A stretch of 64,000 nucleotides of DNA from Hoeflea sp. IMCC20628 (GTDB lineage: Bacteria; Pseudomonadota; Alphaproteobacteria; Rhizobiales; Rhizobiaceae). Where the stretch lies: contig NZ_CP011479.1 of assembly GCF_001011155.1 (NCBI RefSeq), positions 62,001 through 126,000 of the forward strand, given 5' to 3'. Below are positions 16,626 to 26,182 of the stretch, piece after piece; positions within the stretch are counted from its first letter, which is position 1, and each line of letters opens with the position of its first letter. Below the pieces are notes generated by a model that saw only the letters and a list, made by a program, of their open reading frames with translations, did not search any database and was not told the origin of the DNA. The position numbers and the translations under genes were made by a program.

Positions 16626-17627
16626 ATGGATCGTTTGCGAATTGGGATAATCGGTCTTGGCTGGTTTGGCGAGATTCATGCGGAGACCATTGCCGGTGTT
16701 GCCAATCTGGAACTGGCGGCGCTGTGCACACGCACGCCCGAAAGGCTTGCGGAGATGGGCACGAAGTTTGGCGTCAAGAAGCTCTACCGCGATTACCATG
16801 ACATGCTGGCAGATCCCGACATAGACGCAGTGTCGATCTGCACCATGTGGGACCAGCATCGCGAGCCTGCAATTGCCGCGCTGAAGGCCGGCAAGCATGT
16901 GTTTCTTGAAAAGCCGATTGCATCCACCGTCGAAGACGGGCGGGCGATCACCGAGGCATCGAAAGGCGCCAAGGGCATTCTCTATATTGGCCACATCGTT
17001 CGCTTCAATCCGCGCTACCGAATGGCCAAGCAGGCCATCGACGAGGGTCGTATCGGCAAGATCGTGGCGTTGTCATCACGGCGCAACATTCCGGCTGCAT
17101 GGACGCCGACCATTCTCGAAAAGATCGGTCCGATTGTCGGCGATGCCATCCACGACACCGACATCATGCTGTGGTTCACCGGCCAGCGCATCGTCTCGGC
17201 CTATGCCCAGACTGTTGATGTGCGCGGGCTCAAGCATCCCGATATAGGGCAGACAATGTACCGTTTCGCCGATGGCGCCAGCGCCACGCTGGAGACGGTT
17301 TGGTGCATGCCGGAAAAGACCCCCTTTGATATCGACGAGCGCATGTCGATCATCGGCACCGAAGGCATCATTCACGTCCAGGATACGTTCCCCAATCTCG
17401 GCATTGTCGACGGAGACAGGCTTCATTCTCCGGACACCACCTATTGGCCGATGTTCGAAGGGGTGCGTGGCGGAGCGCTGCGTGACGAGTTCACCTATTT
17501 TGCCTCCTGTGCACTGGACGGCAAGGAAGTGACCATCGGCACGCCCGAGGATGCGACTGCGGCTCTGGAAGCCACGCTTGCGGCCGAGGAATCCGCTCGG
17601 ACCGGCAATGTCGTGAGGATCGGCTGA
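16626..17627 (+). CDS. Gfo/Idh/MocA-family oxidoreductase
   Basis: The second dehydrogenase of this family in the operon, 333 residues. The Rossmann start is RIGIIGLGWFGEIHAETIAG and the lysine motif is LEKPIASTVEDGRAI near residue 94. AGAGGGAGA precedes the ATG. The stop overlaps the next start (TGATG), so the VOC-like protein is made with it. It differs clearly from the paralogue at 12274-13350, so it probably handles another intermediate. Confidence 0.9.
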   Translation: MDRLRIGIIGLGWFGEIHAETIAGVANLELAALCTRTPERLAEMGTKFGVKKLYRDYHDMLADPDIDAVSICTMWDQHREPAIAALKAGKHVFLEKPIASTVEDGRAITEASKGAKGILYIGHIVRFNPRYRMAKQAIDEGRIGKIVALSSRRNIPAAWTPTILEKIGPIVGDAIHDTDIMLWFTGQRIVSAYAQTVDVRGLKHPDIGQTMYRFADGASATLETVWCMPEKTPFDIDERMSIIGTEGIIHVQDTFPNLGIVDGDRLHSPDTTYWPMFEGVRGGALRDEFTYFASCALDGKEVTIGTPEDATAALEATLAAEESARTGNVVRIG

Positions 17628-17968
17628 TGCTGGAATATGTTTTCGACCATGTCGGCATCACCACCACCGAGCCGCAGCCCGATGAGGACTGGGTGGAAGC
17701 GAGCAAGATCTGGGTGACCAATCCGCGCAACCATCCGGAGCACATCGAGTTCCTGCGCTATCGTGAGGACAGCACCGTGCCGGCAGCGGTGCGCGACAAT
17801 CCGCATGTCGCCTACCGGGTCACCGAACTGGCACCTTACCTTGAGGGAGCCGAAATCCTGATTGAGCCTTTCATTGTTGGCGATTTCCTCGAGGTTGTTT
17901 TTGTACGCAAGCACGGCATGGTGTTCGAATACATGCGCTATCTGAAAGAAGGCTGGTTCGGCAACTGA
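17627..17968 (+). CDS. VOC/glyoxalase-like protein
   Basis: A 113-residue protein beginning MLEYVFDHVGITTTEPQPDE, with the FDHVGI opening of vicinal-oxygen-chelate proteins, a central HIEFLRYREDS strand and a C-terminal FLEVVFVRKHGMVFEYMRY. Possible metal ligands are the early His, the mid Glu of HIEF and a late Glu, but one is uncertain. It is translationally coupled to the oxidoreductase. Epimerase, lyase or dioxygenase roles are all possible in this superfamily. Confidence 0.68.
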   Translation: MLEYVFDHVGITTTEPQPDEDWVEASKIWVTNPRNHPEHIEFLRYREDSTVPAAVRDNPHVAYRVTELAPYLEGAEILIEPFIVGDFLEVVFVRKHGMVFEYMRYLKEGWFGN

Positions 17969-18049
17969 CCCTGCAAAGGTAACGGGTGCGGTCCAGGCGG
18001 CCATCGCCAACCATGCCGGGCCAGCGCCAGCCAGCGAAAGGAGAACGCA

Positions 18050-19156
18050 GTGACAGGATTGCCTGAAATATTGCAAAACCAACTCGAATCATTGGACCGT
18101 ACTCTCGACACACTGGAAACACCCGCCGTGCTGATTGATGCGGGTATCGCTGACGCTAACCTCGTGCGCTGGCAGCAGCGGTGCGATGACCTGGGCATTG
18201 CCAACCGTCCGCATATCAAGACCCACCGGAGTGTGGCCTGGGCCATGCGGCAGCTTCAGCTTGGTGCTTGTGGCATCACCGTGCAAACGGTGGGCGAGGC
18301 GGAAGTGATGGCCGATGGTGGTATCACCGACATCCTATTAACGACCAATGTGCTGGGTGCTGCCAAGCTCGAGCGGCTTGGCGCGGTGGCGGCGCGCACA
18401 AAACTTGCCGTGGTCGCCGACAGCGACGCGGTGGTTGACGCCGTTGCCCAGGCCGCACGCAATGCCGGTGCGTCGATAACCGTGCTTGTCGAGTGTGACA
18501 CCGGCGGTGCCCGCTGCGGGATTGCCGATCCGTCTGCCGTTTCCGCTCTTGCGCAGCGCATTTCTGGCACTGAAGGCGTACAGTTTGGCGGCCTGATGAC
18601 CTATCCGGCCGCAGGCAAACGGCTAGAGTCACAGGAAGCCTTGCAAGCTGCGATCAGCGCATGTCGATCAGCCGGGCTTCAGGTCCCCGTGGTGACATCC
18701 GGTGGCAGCCCGGACATGTGGTCCGATGAGGGGCTGGAACCGGTGACTGAATATCGCGCGGGGACCTATATCTACAATGACCGGGCCCTGCTTGCTCATG
18801 GCGCCGCTACACTTGATCAGTGCGCCATGACAGTGCTGGCGACCGTGGTCAGCCGCCCCACCGCTGACCGCGCCATTATTGACGCCGGCTCCAAGGCGTT
18901 GACCAGCGATCTGCTCGGGCTTGATGGCTACGGGCTGGTACTCGAACACCCCGAAGCAAAGCTCTATCAGCTCAACGAGGAGCATGGTTTGCTCGACGTG
19001 TCGGCCTGTGCGGTGCAGCCCGATGTGGGCGACCGCATTCATGTGCTGCCCAACCACACCTGTGTCGTCACCAATTTGTTTGACAGGCTCTATGTCGTCG
19101 CAGGCGGACAGCTTCTCGGCACATTGCCGGTTGACGCCCGCGGCAAATCCGGCTGA
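18050..19156 (+). CDS. D-threonine aldolase/D-serine dehydratase-like PLP enzyme
   Basis: A fold-type III (alanine racemase-like) PLP enzyme of 368 residues. The PLP lysine is Lys57 in RPHIKTHRS, which is the standard motif, and the metal site is the His336-x-Cys338 pair in NHTCVVTNL near the C-terminus. It would cleave or dehydrate a D-3-hydroxy amino acid in the cytoplasm. The start is GTG behind AAAGGAGAA. The next gene is a RidA protein, which removes the reactive enamine that such PLP dehydratases release, so the dehydratase activity is plausible. Confidence 0.87.
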   Translation: MTGLPEILQNQLESLDRTLDTLETPAVLIDAGIADANLVRWQQRCDDLGIANRPHIKTHRSVAWAMRQLQLGACGITVQTVGEAEVMADGGITDILLTTNVLGAAKLERLGAVAARTKLAVVADSDAVVDAVAQAARNAGASITVLVECDTGGARCGIADPSAVSALAQRISGTEGVQFGGLMTYPAAGKRLESQEALQAAISACRSAGLQVPVVTSGGSPDMWSDEGLEPVTEYRAGTYIYNDRALLAHGAATLDQCAMTVLATVVSRPTADRAIIDAGSKALTSDLLGLDGYGLVLEHPEAKLYQLNEEHGLLDVSACAVQPDVGDRIHVLPNHTCVVTNLFDRLYVVAGGQLLGTLPVDARGKSG

Positions 19157-19242
19157 GCCGAGGCAATCTTCAATCAAGGCCACATGCCGCCATCGCTGGC
19201 GTTAAGCTCACTGCACAAACCCAGAAACGATAAGGCTTCACG

Positions 19243-19611
19243 ATGACAAAAAAACAGTGTTTCGGAACTTCTCACGTGCCGCTCTCTCCTGCGGTCAGGG
19301 CGGGTGATTTCGTCTATGTGTCGGGCCAGGTTCCGGTTGACGGCAATGGCAAAATCATTGACGGCGGAGTCGGTGCGCAGACCACCAAGGTGCTTGAGAA
19401 CATCTCCGCAGCGCTGGCACTGGCCGGCTGCGAACTTTCCGATGTGGTCAAGACTACTGTCTGGCTGAAGCAGGCTGAGGACTTTGCGGAATTCAATGCC
19501 GCCTATGCGCCATTTTTCAAGCAAGACCCGCCGGCCCGCTCGACTGCTGAATCGCGGCTGATGATTGACATCCTGGTTGAGATCGAAGCCATCGCTTACA
19601 AGCCTGTCTGA
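19243..19611 (+). CDS. RidA/YjgF/YER057c/UK114-family protein
   Basis: A 122-residue reactive-intermediate deaminase homologue. It shows GDFVYVSGQVPVDGNG near residue 24 and the conserved Arg in PPARSTAESRLMIDILVEIEA near residue 95. RidA proteins trimerise and hydrolyse 2-aminoacrylate and similar imines. Its place after the D-threonine aldolase/D-serine dehydratase-like gene fits that job. Some family members instead serve in degradation pathways as imine hydrolases. Confidence 0.9.
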   Translation: MTKKQCFGTSHVPLSPAVRAGDFVYVSGQVPVDGNGKIIDGGVGAQTTKVLENISAALALAGCELSDVVKTTVWLKQAEDFAEFNAAYAPFFKQDPPARSTAESRLMIDILVEIEAIAYKPV

Positions 19612-19668
19612 ACCATTGCTGCCCGGTGAACGACGCGCGGTTGTGACCCACATAAAGGAAATGACGAA

Positions 19669-20418
19669 ATGAACAGCTATGATTATTCAGGCAAGGTTGC
19701 GGTTGTTACCGGAGGCGCCAATGGCATCGGTGCTGCTGTAGCTGAGCGGATGGCCAGATCCGGTGCCCGTGTGGCGATATGGGACATGGATATTGCTACG
19801 CCGGAAGCGAAGATTACTGCAATTGCCGAGGCGAGCCGGATATTGGTTCAGGTCGATGTCAGCGATGCAGACAGTGTGGGCGCTGCATTGGCACACACCG
19901 AAAAGGAGTTCGGCAAGATTGACATCCTCGTCAACAGCGCCGGCATCGCCGGACCGACGAGCACGCTGGCCGAATATCCCTTGGAGATGTGGCGCAAGGT
20001 GCAGCAGGTCAATGTCGACGGCACGTTTTTGTGCTGCAAAGCCGTGGTGCCAGGCATGATGGCGCGCAATTTCGGCAGGATCGTCAATGTTGCGTCGGTC
20101 GCCGGCAAGGAGGGCAACCCCAACGCCTCGGCCTACTCGGCCTCAAAGGCGGCGGTGATTGCCTTGACAAAATCGCTGGGCAAAGAATTGGCAGGGCAAG
20201 ATATTGCCGTCAATTGCGTCACACCCGCAACTGCCCAGACCCGGATTCTCGACCAGATGAGCGAAGAGTTCATCGCCTACATGCTGTCCAAAATTCCGCG
20301 CGGCCGGTTTGTCACGGTCGACGAAATCACCAGCATGATCATGTGGATGGCCTCTGTCGAAAACTCTTTCACCACCGGTTCGGCATTCGATCTGTCGGGC
20401 GGCCGGGCTACTTATTAG
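19669..20418 (+). CDS. Short-chain dehydrogenase/reductase (SDR)
   Basis: A classical SDR of 249 residues with TGGANGIG near residue 15, NSAG near 88 and the active site YSASK near 152. AAAGGAAA precedes the ATG. It follows the RidA gene on the same strand and is probably the end of the main operon, since a 205-bp gap comes next. Confidence 0.9.
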   Translation: MNSYDYSGKVAVVTGGANGIGAAVAERMARSGARVAIWDMDIATPEAKITAIAEASRILVQVDVSDADSVGAALAHTEKEFGKIDILVNSAGIAGPTSTLAEYPLEMWRKVQQVNVDGTFLCCKAVVPGMMARNFGRIVNVASVAGKEGNPNASAYSASKAAVIALTKSLGKELAGQDIAVNCVTPATAQTRILDQMSEEFIAYMLSKIPRGRFVTVDEITSMIMWMASVENSFTTGSAFDLSGGRATY

Positions 20419-20457
20419 ACTGACCTGATCGGGCGAGCTGCCGTTCCTTTTTGAATT

Positions 20458-20488
20458 GTGCGGTGCCCTTGGTTGGGGAGCGCCGCAC
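20458..20488 (+). other. Imperfect intergenic stem-loop
   Basis: The arms GTGCGGTGCCC and GGGAGCGCCGCAC pair with one mismatch and one bulge in the gap between the SDR and the iron alcohol dehydrogenase. There is no T-run. It may mark the end of the upstream operon. The rest of the 205-bp gap shows no other feature that I recognise. Confidence 0.3.
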
Positions 20489-20623
20489 ACCGACCTGCCT
20501 TGAACTCCTTGTTTTCTGTTTGAGTCTGAGGTTCTCGCCCAAGTCTGTGGTCGACGGGAAGGCATTTGGCTATGCTCAGAAACGATACTGAAGCCGACAG
20601 ATAATCCTGGAGGAAATTGCCTG

Positions 20624-21781
20624 ATGTCTCCGTTTGTTTTCAATACCACCAAGAGCATCCAGTTCGGAGCCGGTTCGCTTGCCAGGCTGGGTGAACTGGC
20701 TCTGGCACTTATAGGCTCGCGAGTGTTCCTCGTCACCGATCCAGGAATGATGGCCACGGGTATCGTCGATCGGGCGGTGACAATTCTCAAAGCCGCCGGA
20801 ATAGAGGTGACCCTGTTTTCAGAAGTTCAGGCCGACCCTCCGGAAGCCGTGATCCAGACCGCGGCCGAGATCGCCCATTTGGCCGATGTCGGCGGGGTGA
20901 TCGGGCTTGGCGGCGGTTCCTCCCTCGATGTGGCCAAGCTGGTGGCGTTGCTGGCTGCTGGCAAGGAAGAGCTGAAATCGGTCTATGGTGTCGGGAATGC
21001 CAAGGGACCACGGCTGCCGCTGATTCTGGTACCGACAACGTCGGGAACCGGGTCGGAAGTGACGCCGATTTCGATCGTCACCACGGGAGCTTCGCAGAAA
21101 ATGGCCGTCGTCTCGCCCGTGCTTCTGCCTGATATTGCGCTTCTTGATCCGGAGCTCACCTATGGCTTGCCGTCGCACGTGACTGCAGCCACGGGCATCG
21201 ATGCCATGGTGCATGCGATCGAGGCCTATGCCTCTGCCAGCGCCAACAACAATCCGCTGTCACGCATGCTTGCCATCCAGGCGCTGAAGCTGATGGGCCC
21301 GGCGCTCTTGAGGGCAGTGCAAAATGGCGATGACGCCGATGCCCGGGCGGACATGTTGCTAGGTTCGATGCTGGCCGGGCAGGCTTTTGCCAACTCGCCG
21401 GTGGCGGCAGTTCATGCGCTGGCCTATCCGCTGGGCGGGCATTTCCATATTCCGCATGGGCTGTCCAATGCGCTGGTGCTGCCGCATGTGTTGCGCTTCA
21501 ACGCGGTCACCGCCCATCAAGCCTATGTTGATCTCGCGCCGCATTTGTTTCCAGACCTGGCTTCGTTTGACGGGCAGGAGCGGGTTGCTGCATTTTGCGA
21601 CAGGCTTGCTGCCCTTTCATCCGATTGCGGATTGCCGCAGACCTTGCGTGACATGAAGATCACCGAGGACTGGCTGCCGAAACTCGCCAAGGATGCGATG
21701 AACCAGACGCGTTTGCTGGTCAACAATCCGCGCCCGGTGACCGAAGCAGATGCCTTGGCGATTTACACGGCTGCGTTCTGA
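20624..21781 (+). CDS. Iron-containing alcohol dehydrogenase
   Basis: A group III metal-dependent alcohol dehydrogenase of 385 residues. The NAD-binding GGGSSLDVAKL is near residue 103, PTTSGTGSEVTP near 138, and the metal ligands lie in ATGIDAMVHAIEAY near 190 and in VHALAYPLGGHFHIPHG near 265. It would interconvert an alcohol and an aldehyde or ketone. GGAGGAAA precedes the ATG. The 205-bp gap before it suggests its own promoter. Some family members reduce maleylacetate or lactaldehyde, so the substrate is open. Confidence 0.92.
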   Translation: MSPFVFNTTKSIQFGAGSLARLGELALALIGSRVFLVTDPGMMATGIVDRAVTILKAAGIEVTLFSEVQADPPEAVIQTAAEIAHLADVGGVIGLGGGSSLDVAKLVALLAAGKEELKSVYGVGNAKGPRLPLILVPTTSGTGSEVTPISIVTTGASQKMAVVSPVLLPDIALLDPELTYGLPSHVTAATGIDAMVHAIEAYASASANNNPLSRMLAIQALKLMGPALLRAVQNGDDADARADMLLGSMLAGQAFANSPVAAVHALAYPLGGHFHIPHGLSNALVLPHVLRFNAVTAHQAYVDLAPHLFPDLASFDGQERVAAFCDRLAALSSDCGLPQTLRDMKITEDWLPKLAKDAMNQTRLLVNNPRPVTEADALAIYTAAF

Positions 21782-21911
21782 CTCAGGCGGTGCTTGGCAA
21801 CTGTCTGTGCCGTGCTTTTCCAGGCCTCGGCTGACCCGTCCGATTGGATCGGTGCCCCGGCCGCGCCAGTACCGACGCCCGGATCAGGATTCCTGTTCCG
21901 CATATCGGGAC

Positions 21912-23573
21912 TCACTTCAGTCTGGATGCGGGCGCTCCTGCCGGAGTGAGGCTGCTGAAGGGGTTGCCGGTGGTGTCTTCGTATTCGGTTTCGTCCCAGA
22001 AGCCTATGAGGATGCCGCTTTCCGGTGTTTTGCCCTGACTTAGCAGGACCTCGGCTGTCGCTGTAATCCGTGTGTGATGCTGAAGTGACCACGACAGCAG
22101 AGCCTGTTCCAAGTTGCTGCGCACCTGTTTGTGTTCGTCTGTGCCGGACGCGCCCAGGTCCGTGAGTTCGTGCGGGTCGATCTCAAGATCAAACAGCACC
22201 GGGCGAAAACCTTCGCAGCGGATATATTTCCAGCGTCCGTCAAAGATCATGACTGTGCGTGCATCTTCCTGCGCGACCTCCAGGGCGCTGGCCATTTCGA
22301 AGCTGGAATAATCGTGTTCGCTGATGGCGTAGTAGCGTGAAAACCCATCCTTTCCATGGAGCAAAGGAGCCAGATTCCGGCCTTCGACGACGTGTGGTTT
22401 GGGCGCACAGCCCATCGCGGCCATGAAGGTGGGCGCAAGGTCGATCATCTCGATCAGAGCGTCAGAAACCGTGCCGCGTGTTGTGTCCGCCTCGGGCCGC
22501 GGGTCGGTGATGATCAGCGGAACTTTCGCCGCGACGTCATGGTAGAAATCCTTGTCGCCCATCCAGTGGTCGCCCATGTAATCGCCATGGTCCGAGGTGA
22601 ACGCGATGATTGTGTTCTCGGTCAGTCCTTTTTCGTCCATCCAGGCAAACAGGCGGCCCAGATTGTCGTCCAGCTGCTTGATCAGTCCCATATAGGCCGG
22701 GATCACATGCTCGCGCACATGATCACGCGAGAAGCTACGGCAGACCCGCGCCAGCTGATAGGCGCGCAACAACGGATGGTCGGTGTCTCGCTCGGACCGG
22801 GACCTGATCGGGTCGACAATGTGCTCGGCGCCATACATGTCATGATAGGGCGCAGGCACGATATAGGGCCAATGCGGTTTGATATAGCTCAGGTGGCAGA
22901 GCCACGGTTGGTCGCTCTCCATCGCCTCGGTCATGAAGTCCATCGCCCGATTGGTCATGTAGGCAGTTTCCGAGTGTTCCTCGGGCACATTGGCCGGCAG
23001 GCGCGAATTCTTCAGCAGCCAGGCCGACATCAGTTCGCCATCCGGGTCGAGTCCGGAGTTGGCAAAGTCCTCCCACGGATTGTCGGATTTGTAGCCGAGG
23101 CTGACCAGATAATCATCATAGGCCGACCAGTGCTGGCGCGGGCTGTCAGGATGCAGACCGTCATCGCGCTCGAACGGTTCGAAACCACATTCGGACACTC
23201 GGACGCCGATTTCGCTGGCCGGGTCTATGCCAAGCCAGGCCATGCCCTCGCGATCGGCGATCATGTGGGTCTTGCCGACCAGCACTGCCCGGGCGCCGGC
23301 TTGGCGCAGATGGTCGCCAAGTGTTGGTTCACCGACGCGCAGCGGTATGCCGTTCCAGGTCGAGCCATGGCTGCGGACATAGCGGCCGGTATAGGCCGAC
23401 ATCCGCGAGGGGCCGCAGACCGGCGATTGCACATAAGTCCTGGTAAAACGCACGCCGCGCGCCGCCAGGGCGTCTATATGCGGGGTGTGCAGATGCGGGT
23501 GGCCGTAGCAGCTGAGATAATCGAACCGCAACTGGTCGGCCATGATCCACAAGACATTTGGCGTATCGGTCAT
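21912..23573 (-). CDS. Type I sulfatase (formylglycine-dependent)
   Basis: A sulfatase of 553 residues of the alkaline phosphatase superfamily. The formylglycine motif C-x-P-S-R is seen at Cys53 in SPVCGPSRMSAYTGR, with metal-binding Asp13 in the N-terminal strand and the later metal motif TSDHGDYMGDHW. No signal peptide is seen, so it probably acts in the cytoplasm on a sulfate ester or a phosphonate/phosphate monoester. A longer frame from 23675 adds 34 residues without support; the ATG at 23573 begins directly before the first strand. It converges on the iron alcohol dehydrogenase. Confidence 0.9.
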   Translation of the reverse strand: MTDTPNVLWIMADQLRFDYLSCYGHPHLHTPHIDALAARGVRFTRTYVQSPVCGPSRMSAYTGRYVRSHGSTWNGIPLRVGEPTLGDHLRQAGARAVLVGKTHMIADREGMAWLGIDPASEIGVRVSECGFEPFERDDGLHPDSPRQHWSAYDDYLVSLGYKSDNPWEDFANSGLDPDGELMSAWLLKNSRLPANVPEEHSETAYMTNRAMDFMTEAMESDQPWLCHLSYIKPHWPYIVPAPYHDMYGAEHIVDPIRSRSERDTDHPLLRAYQLARVCRSFSRDHVREHVIPAYMGLIKQLDDNLGRLFAWMDEKGLTENTIIAFTSDHGDYMGDHWMGDKDFYHDVAAKVPLIITDPRPEADTTRGTVSDALIEMIDLAPTFMAAMGCAPKPHVVEGRNLAPLLHGKDGFSRYYAISEHDYSSFEMASALEVAQEDARTVMIFDGRWKYIRCEGFRPVLFDLEIDPHELTDLGASGTDEHKQVRSNLEQALLSWSLQHHTRITATAEVLLSQGKTPESGILIGFWDETEYEDTTGNPFSSLTPAGAPASRLK

Positions 23574-24054
23574 TCCGTGGGGTCTCTTTCCAGAACTGTA
23601 TCGATGAGGCGGCGCAGTATATTCTTCAACCGATCCATTGGGTCGGCAAAAGCTCTGATCTTCTCGTTTGAACATGCGTCTTTCAATGAATCACGCCGCC
23701 GTGTCGTCACCGGGTTGCTGGTTCAACGCGGCCGCTTTCAACAATTGATAATAAGTACCAGATGGACCAACAGATGGAACTGCCGCGAACAGAAATGTGC
23801 CTCCTATGTGACCTTCTGGCCGACTGCTCATTTTGTAAGGCTTGGACAAACTGGACTGGCAACGCAATAGTCATTCATGATGGCTCAGAATGAGCACCGA
23901 TAACAATGCCAGACCAATGCAACTGACGCCATTTGCCGAGTTCTAGCTGCGGTAAAATCGAGCGCGGCAAATTTTGCTTGCCCTTAAATCGAACAAACGT
24001 TAGAAAAAGGCGAGAACTGCGACCCGCGCCAAGGCAGGTCCAAAGGAGGACGAT
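23574..24054. other. 481-bp intergenic region between the two catabolic clusters
   Basis: No gene is convincing here. Frames that cross it are antisense extensions of the sulfatase. It carries promoters reading in both directions, and the TetR-type operator at 23988-24005 lies near its right end. Composition is less GC-rich than the genes. I see nothing recognisable in 23700-23980. Confidence 0.6.
23988..24005 (+). promoter_or_regulatory. TetR-type operator, copy 1, over a promoter
   Basis: ATCGAAC-aaac-GTTAGAA matches the 18-bp inverted repeat at 13 of 14 arm positions. It precedes the gene at 24055 and so the etf and CoA-transferase genes. A -35 TTGCCC (23978-23983) and -10 TAGAAA (24001-24006) are 17 bp apart, with the -10 inside the right half-site, so binding would block RNA polymerase. 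Confidence 0.75.
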
Positions 24055-24399
24055 ATGGGTAAATACAATTTGATAGCGCTTACCAATCCTGTTGAAGGAC
24101 GCGACGACGAGTTCAACGACTGGTATACGAATGAGCATCTCGATGATGTTCTCAAGCTGCCGGGGATGATGGCGGCGCAGCGGTTTTGCCTCAACGATGT
24201 GCAGCATCGCAAGGGTCCGCTGGAATGGAAGTATATGGCGGTCTATGAGATCGAGATTGATGACATCTCCGAAACGCTGAGCGCGCTCACGGCTGCAAGC
24301 GGAACAGATGCGATGAAGCTGTCACCGGCACTGTCGGACCAGCGAATGGTGTGGATCTACAAGCCGATCACCGACCGTGTCGAGCGTCCCGAATCCTGA
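24055..24399 (+). CDS. Small dimeric alpha/beta barrel protein, DUF4286/EthD-like
   Basis: A 114-residue protein with the opening KYNLIALTNPVEGRDDEFN and DWYTNEHLDDVLKLPGMMAA, which is the ferredoxin-like pattern of the EthD and DUF4286 groups (a Trp-Tyr-x3-His motif after the first strand). Such proteins act as small hydrolases, oxygenases or stabilising partners in degradation pathways, but this one has no assigned reaction. CAAAGGAGG precedes the ATG. It is the first gene downstream of operator copy 1 and is followed 79 bp later by etfB. Confidence 0.7.
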   Translation: MGKYNLIALTNPVEGRDDEFNDWYTNEHLDDVLKLPGMMAAQRFCLNDVQHRKGPLEWKYMAVYEIEIDDISETLSALTAASGTDAMKLSPALSDQRMVWIYKPITDRVERPES

Positions 24400-24478
24400 G
24401 CCATTGGCGTATCCGCGACAATTGCCACTGGTTTGTTCCCGGTGGCGTAGGTAACACATATTACGGAAGGGCAATCCG

Positions 24479-25228
24479 ATGAAAATTCTCGTGCCGGTCA
24501 AGCGGGTGGTTGATTACAACGTCAAGATCCGGGTGAAGTCCGATGGCAGCGGCGTCGATCTGGCCAATGTGAAGATGTCGATGAATCCGTTCGACGAGAT
24601 CGCCATCGAGGAAGCGCTGCGTCTGCGGGAAGCCGGCAAGGCCACCGAAGTGATTGCCGTGTCGATCGGACCGGCCAAGGCCGAGGAAACCCTGCGCACG
24701 GCACTCGCCATGGGCGCCGACCGGGCGATTCTGGTTGAAGTCGACGGCATCGTCGAACCGCTCGCTGTTGCCAAGATCCTCAAGGTCATCGCCGCCGAGG
24801 AAAATCCGGATCTGGTGATCCTCGGCAAGCAGGCGATTGATGATGACGCCAACCAGACCGGCCAGATGCTCTCGGCATTGCTCGGCTGGAGCCAGGCCAC
24901 CTTCGCCTCCAAGGTCGAAATCGGCGATGGTTCTGCCGATGTCACCCGCGAAGTCGATGGCGGGTTGCAGACCATTTCGGTCAAGCTGCCGGCCATCGTC
25001 ACCACCGATCTGCGCCTCAACGAGCCGCGCTACGCCTCCTTGCCCAACATCATGAAGGCCAAGAAGAAGCCGCTCGACAAGAAGACGGCGGCTGATTACG
25101 GCGTCGACACCGCGCCGCGGCTCGAGGTGATCAAGACCGAGGAACCCGGCGGCCGCAAGGCAGGCGTCAAGGTCGCTTCGGTGGCCGAACTGGTCGACAA
25201 GCTCAAGAACGAAGCAGGCGTGCTGTAA
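24479..25228 (+). CDS. etfB: Electron transfer flavoprotein, beta subunit
   Basis: The AMP-binding subunit of ETF, 249 residues, the usual length. [19 protein letters not shown] opens it, followed by [16 protein letters not shown] and [16 protein letters not shown], all diagnostic. ETF accepts electrons from acyl-CoA dehydrogenases in the cytoplasm and passes them to ETF-quinone oxidoreductase. No gene for that oxidoreductase is in the window. Four acyl-CoA dehydrogenases follow under the same operator type, so this ETF copy probably serves them. Confidence 0.96.
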   Translation: MKILVPVKRVVDYNVKIRVKSDGSGVDLANVKMSMNPFDEIAIEEALRLREAGKATEVIAVSIGPAKAEETLRTALAMGADRAILVEVDGIVEPLAVAKILKVIAAEENPDLVILGKQAIDDDANQTGQMLSALLGWSQATFASKVEIGDGSADVTREVDGGLQTISVKLPAIVTTDLRLNEPRYASLPNIMKAKKKPLDKKTAADYGVDTAPRLEVIKTEEPGGRKAGVKVASVAELVDKLKNEAGVL

Positions 25229-25251
25229 GCGCGGGAAAGGAAGATCATACC

Positions 25252-26181
25252 ATGGCCATTCTCATACTAGCCGAACACGACCACGCCTCGCTGTCCGATC
25301 AGACCGCCAAGGCCGTCAGCGCCGCATCCCAGATTGGCGGCGACGTGCATGTGCTTGTTGCCGGCAAGGACGCCAAACCAGCAGCCGATGCAGCAGCCAA
25401 GCTCGACGGCGTCTCCAAGGTGCTGCTGGCCGAAGGCGATGAATACGCCAACCGGCTTGCCGAACCGCTGGCCGCTCTGGTTGTCTCGCTTGCGGGCGAC
25501 TACGACACGCTGATGGCGCCTGCGACAACGTCGGGCAAGAACGTCATGCCGCGGATTGCAGCGCTTCTGGATGTCATGCAGATCTCCGACATCATCGAGG
25601 TGATCTCGGTCGACACGTTCAAGCGTCCGATCTATGCCGGCAACGCGCTGCAGACCGTCAAGTCGAGCGATGCCAAGCGCGTCATCACGGTGCGCACGGC
25701 CACCTTCTCCGCTGCCGGCGAAGGCGGATCAGCCTCGGTTGAAACCATTGCATCTGCCGGCGATCCGGGCCTGTCCTCCTTCGTCAAGGATGCGATTGCC
25801 ACCAGCGATCGTCCGGAACTGACCTCGGCCAAGATCATCATCTCGGGCGGACGTGCGCTTGGATCATCGGAAAAGTTCCAGAGCGTCATCCTGCCGGTGG
25901 CCGACAAGCTCGGTGCCGCCGTTGGTGCATCCCGCGCCGCGGTCGATGCGGGCTATGCGCCCAATGACTGGCAGGTCGGTCAGACCGGCAAGGTGGTTGC
26001 CCCGGATCTCTACATTGCCTGCGGAATTTCGGGCGCCATCCAGCACCTGGCCGGCATGAAGGACTCCAAGGTCATCGTCGCCATCAACAAGGACGAGGAA
26101 GCGCCGATCTTCCAGGTCGCCGACTACGGTTTGGTCGCGGATCTGTTCGAAGCACTCCCCGAACTCGAAAAGGCGCTTTGA
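25252..26181 (+). CDS. etfA: Electron transfer flavoprotein, alpha subunit
   Basis: The FAD-binding subunit of ETF, 309 residues. The C-terminal FAD domain is complete: [11 protein letters not shown] near residue 200, [20 protein letters not shown] near 225 and [16 protein letters not shown] near 263. It lies 23 bp after etfB and ends one base before the start of the CoA-transferase gene, so the three are co-transcribed. Confidence 0.96.
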   Translation: MAILILAEHDHASLSDQTAKAVSAASQIGGDVHVLVAGKDAKPAADAAAKLDGVSKVLLAEGDEYANRLAEPLAALVVSLAGDYDTLMAPATTSGKNVMPRIAALLDVMQISDIIEVISVDTFKRPIYAGNALQTVKSSDAKRVITVRTATFSAAGEGGSASVETIASAGDPGLSSFVKDAIATSDRPELTSAKIIISGGRALGSSEKFQSVILPVADKLGAAVGASRAAVDAGYAPNDWQVGQTGKVVAPDLYIACGISGAIQHLAGMKDSKVIVAINKDEEAPIFQVADYGLVADLFEALPELEKAL

Positions 26182-26182
26182 G

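Noticed and set aside
22356-23870. A 504-codon open frame on the plus strand
   Set aside because: It lies antisense to the sulfatase, which has a complete C-x-P-S-R site and metal motifs. Such long antisense frames are common in GC-rich genes.
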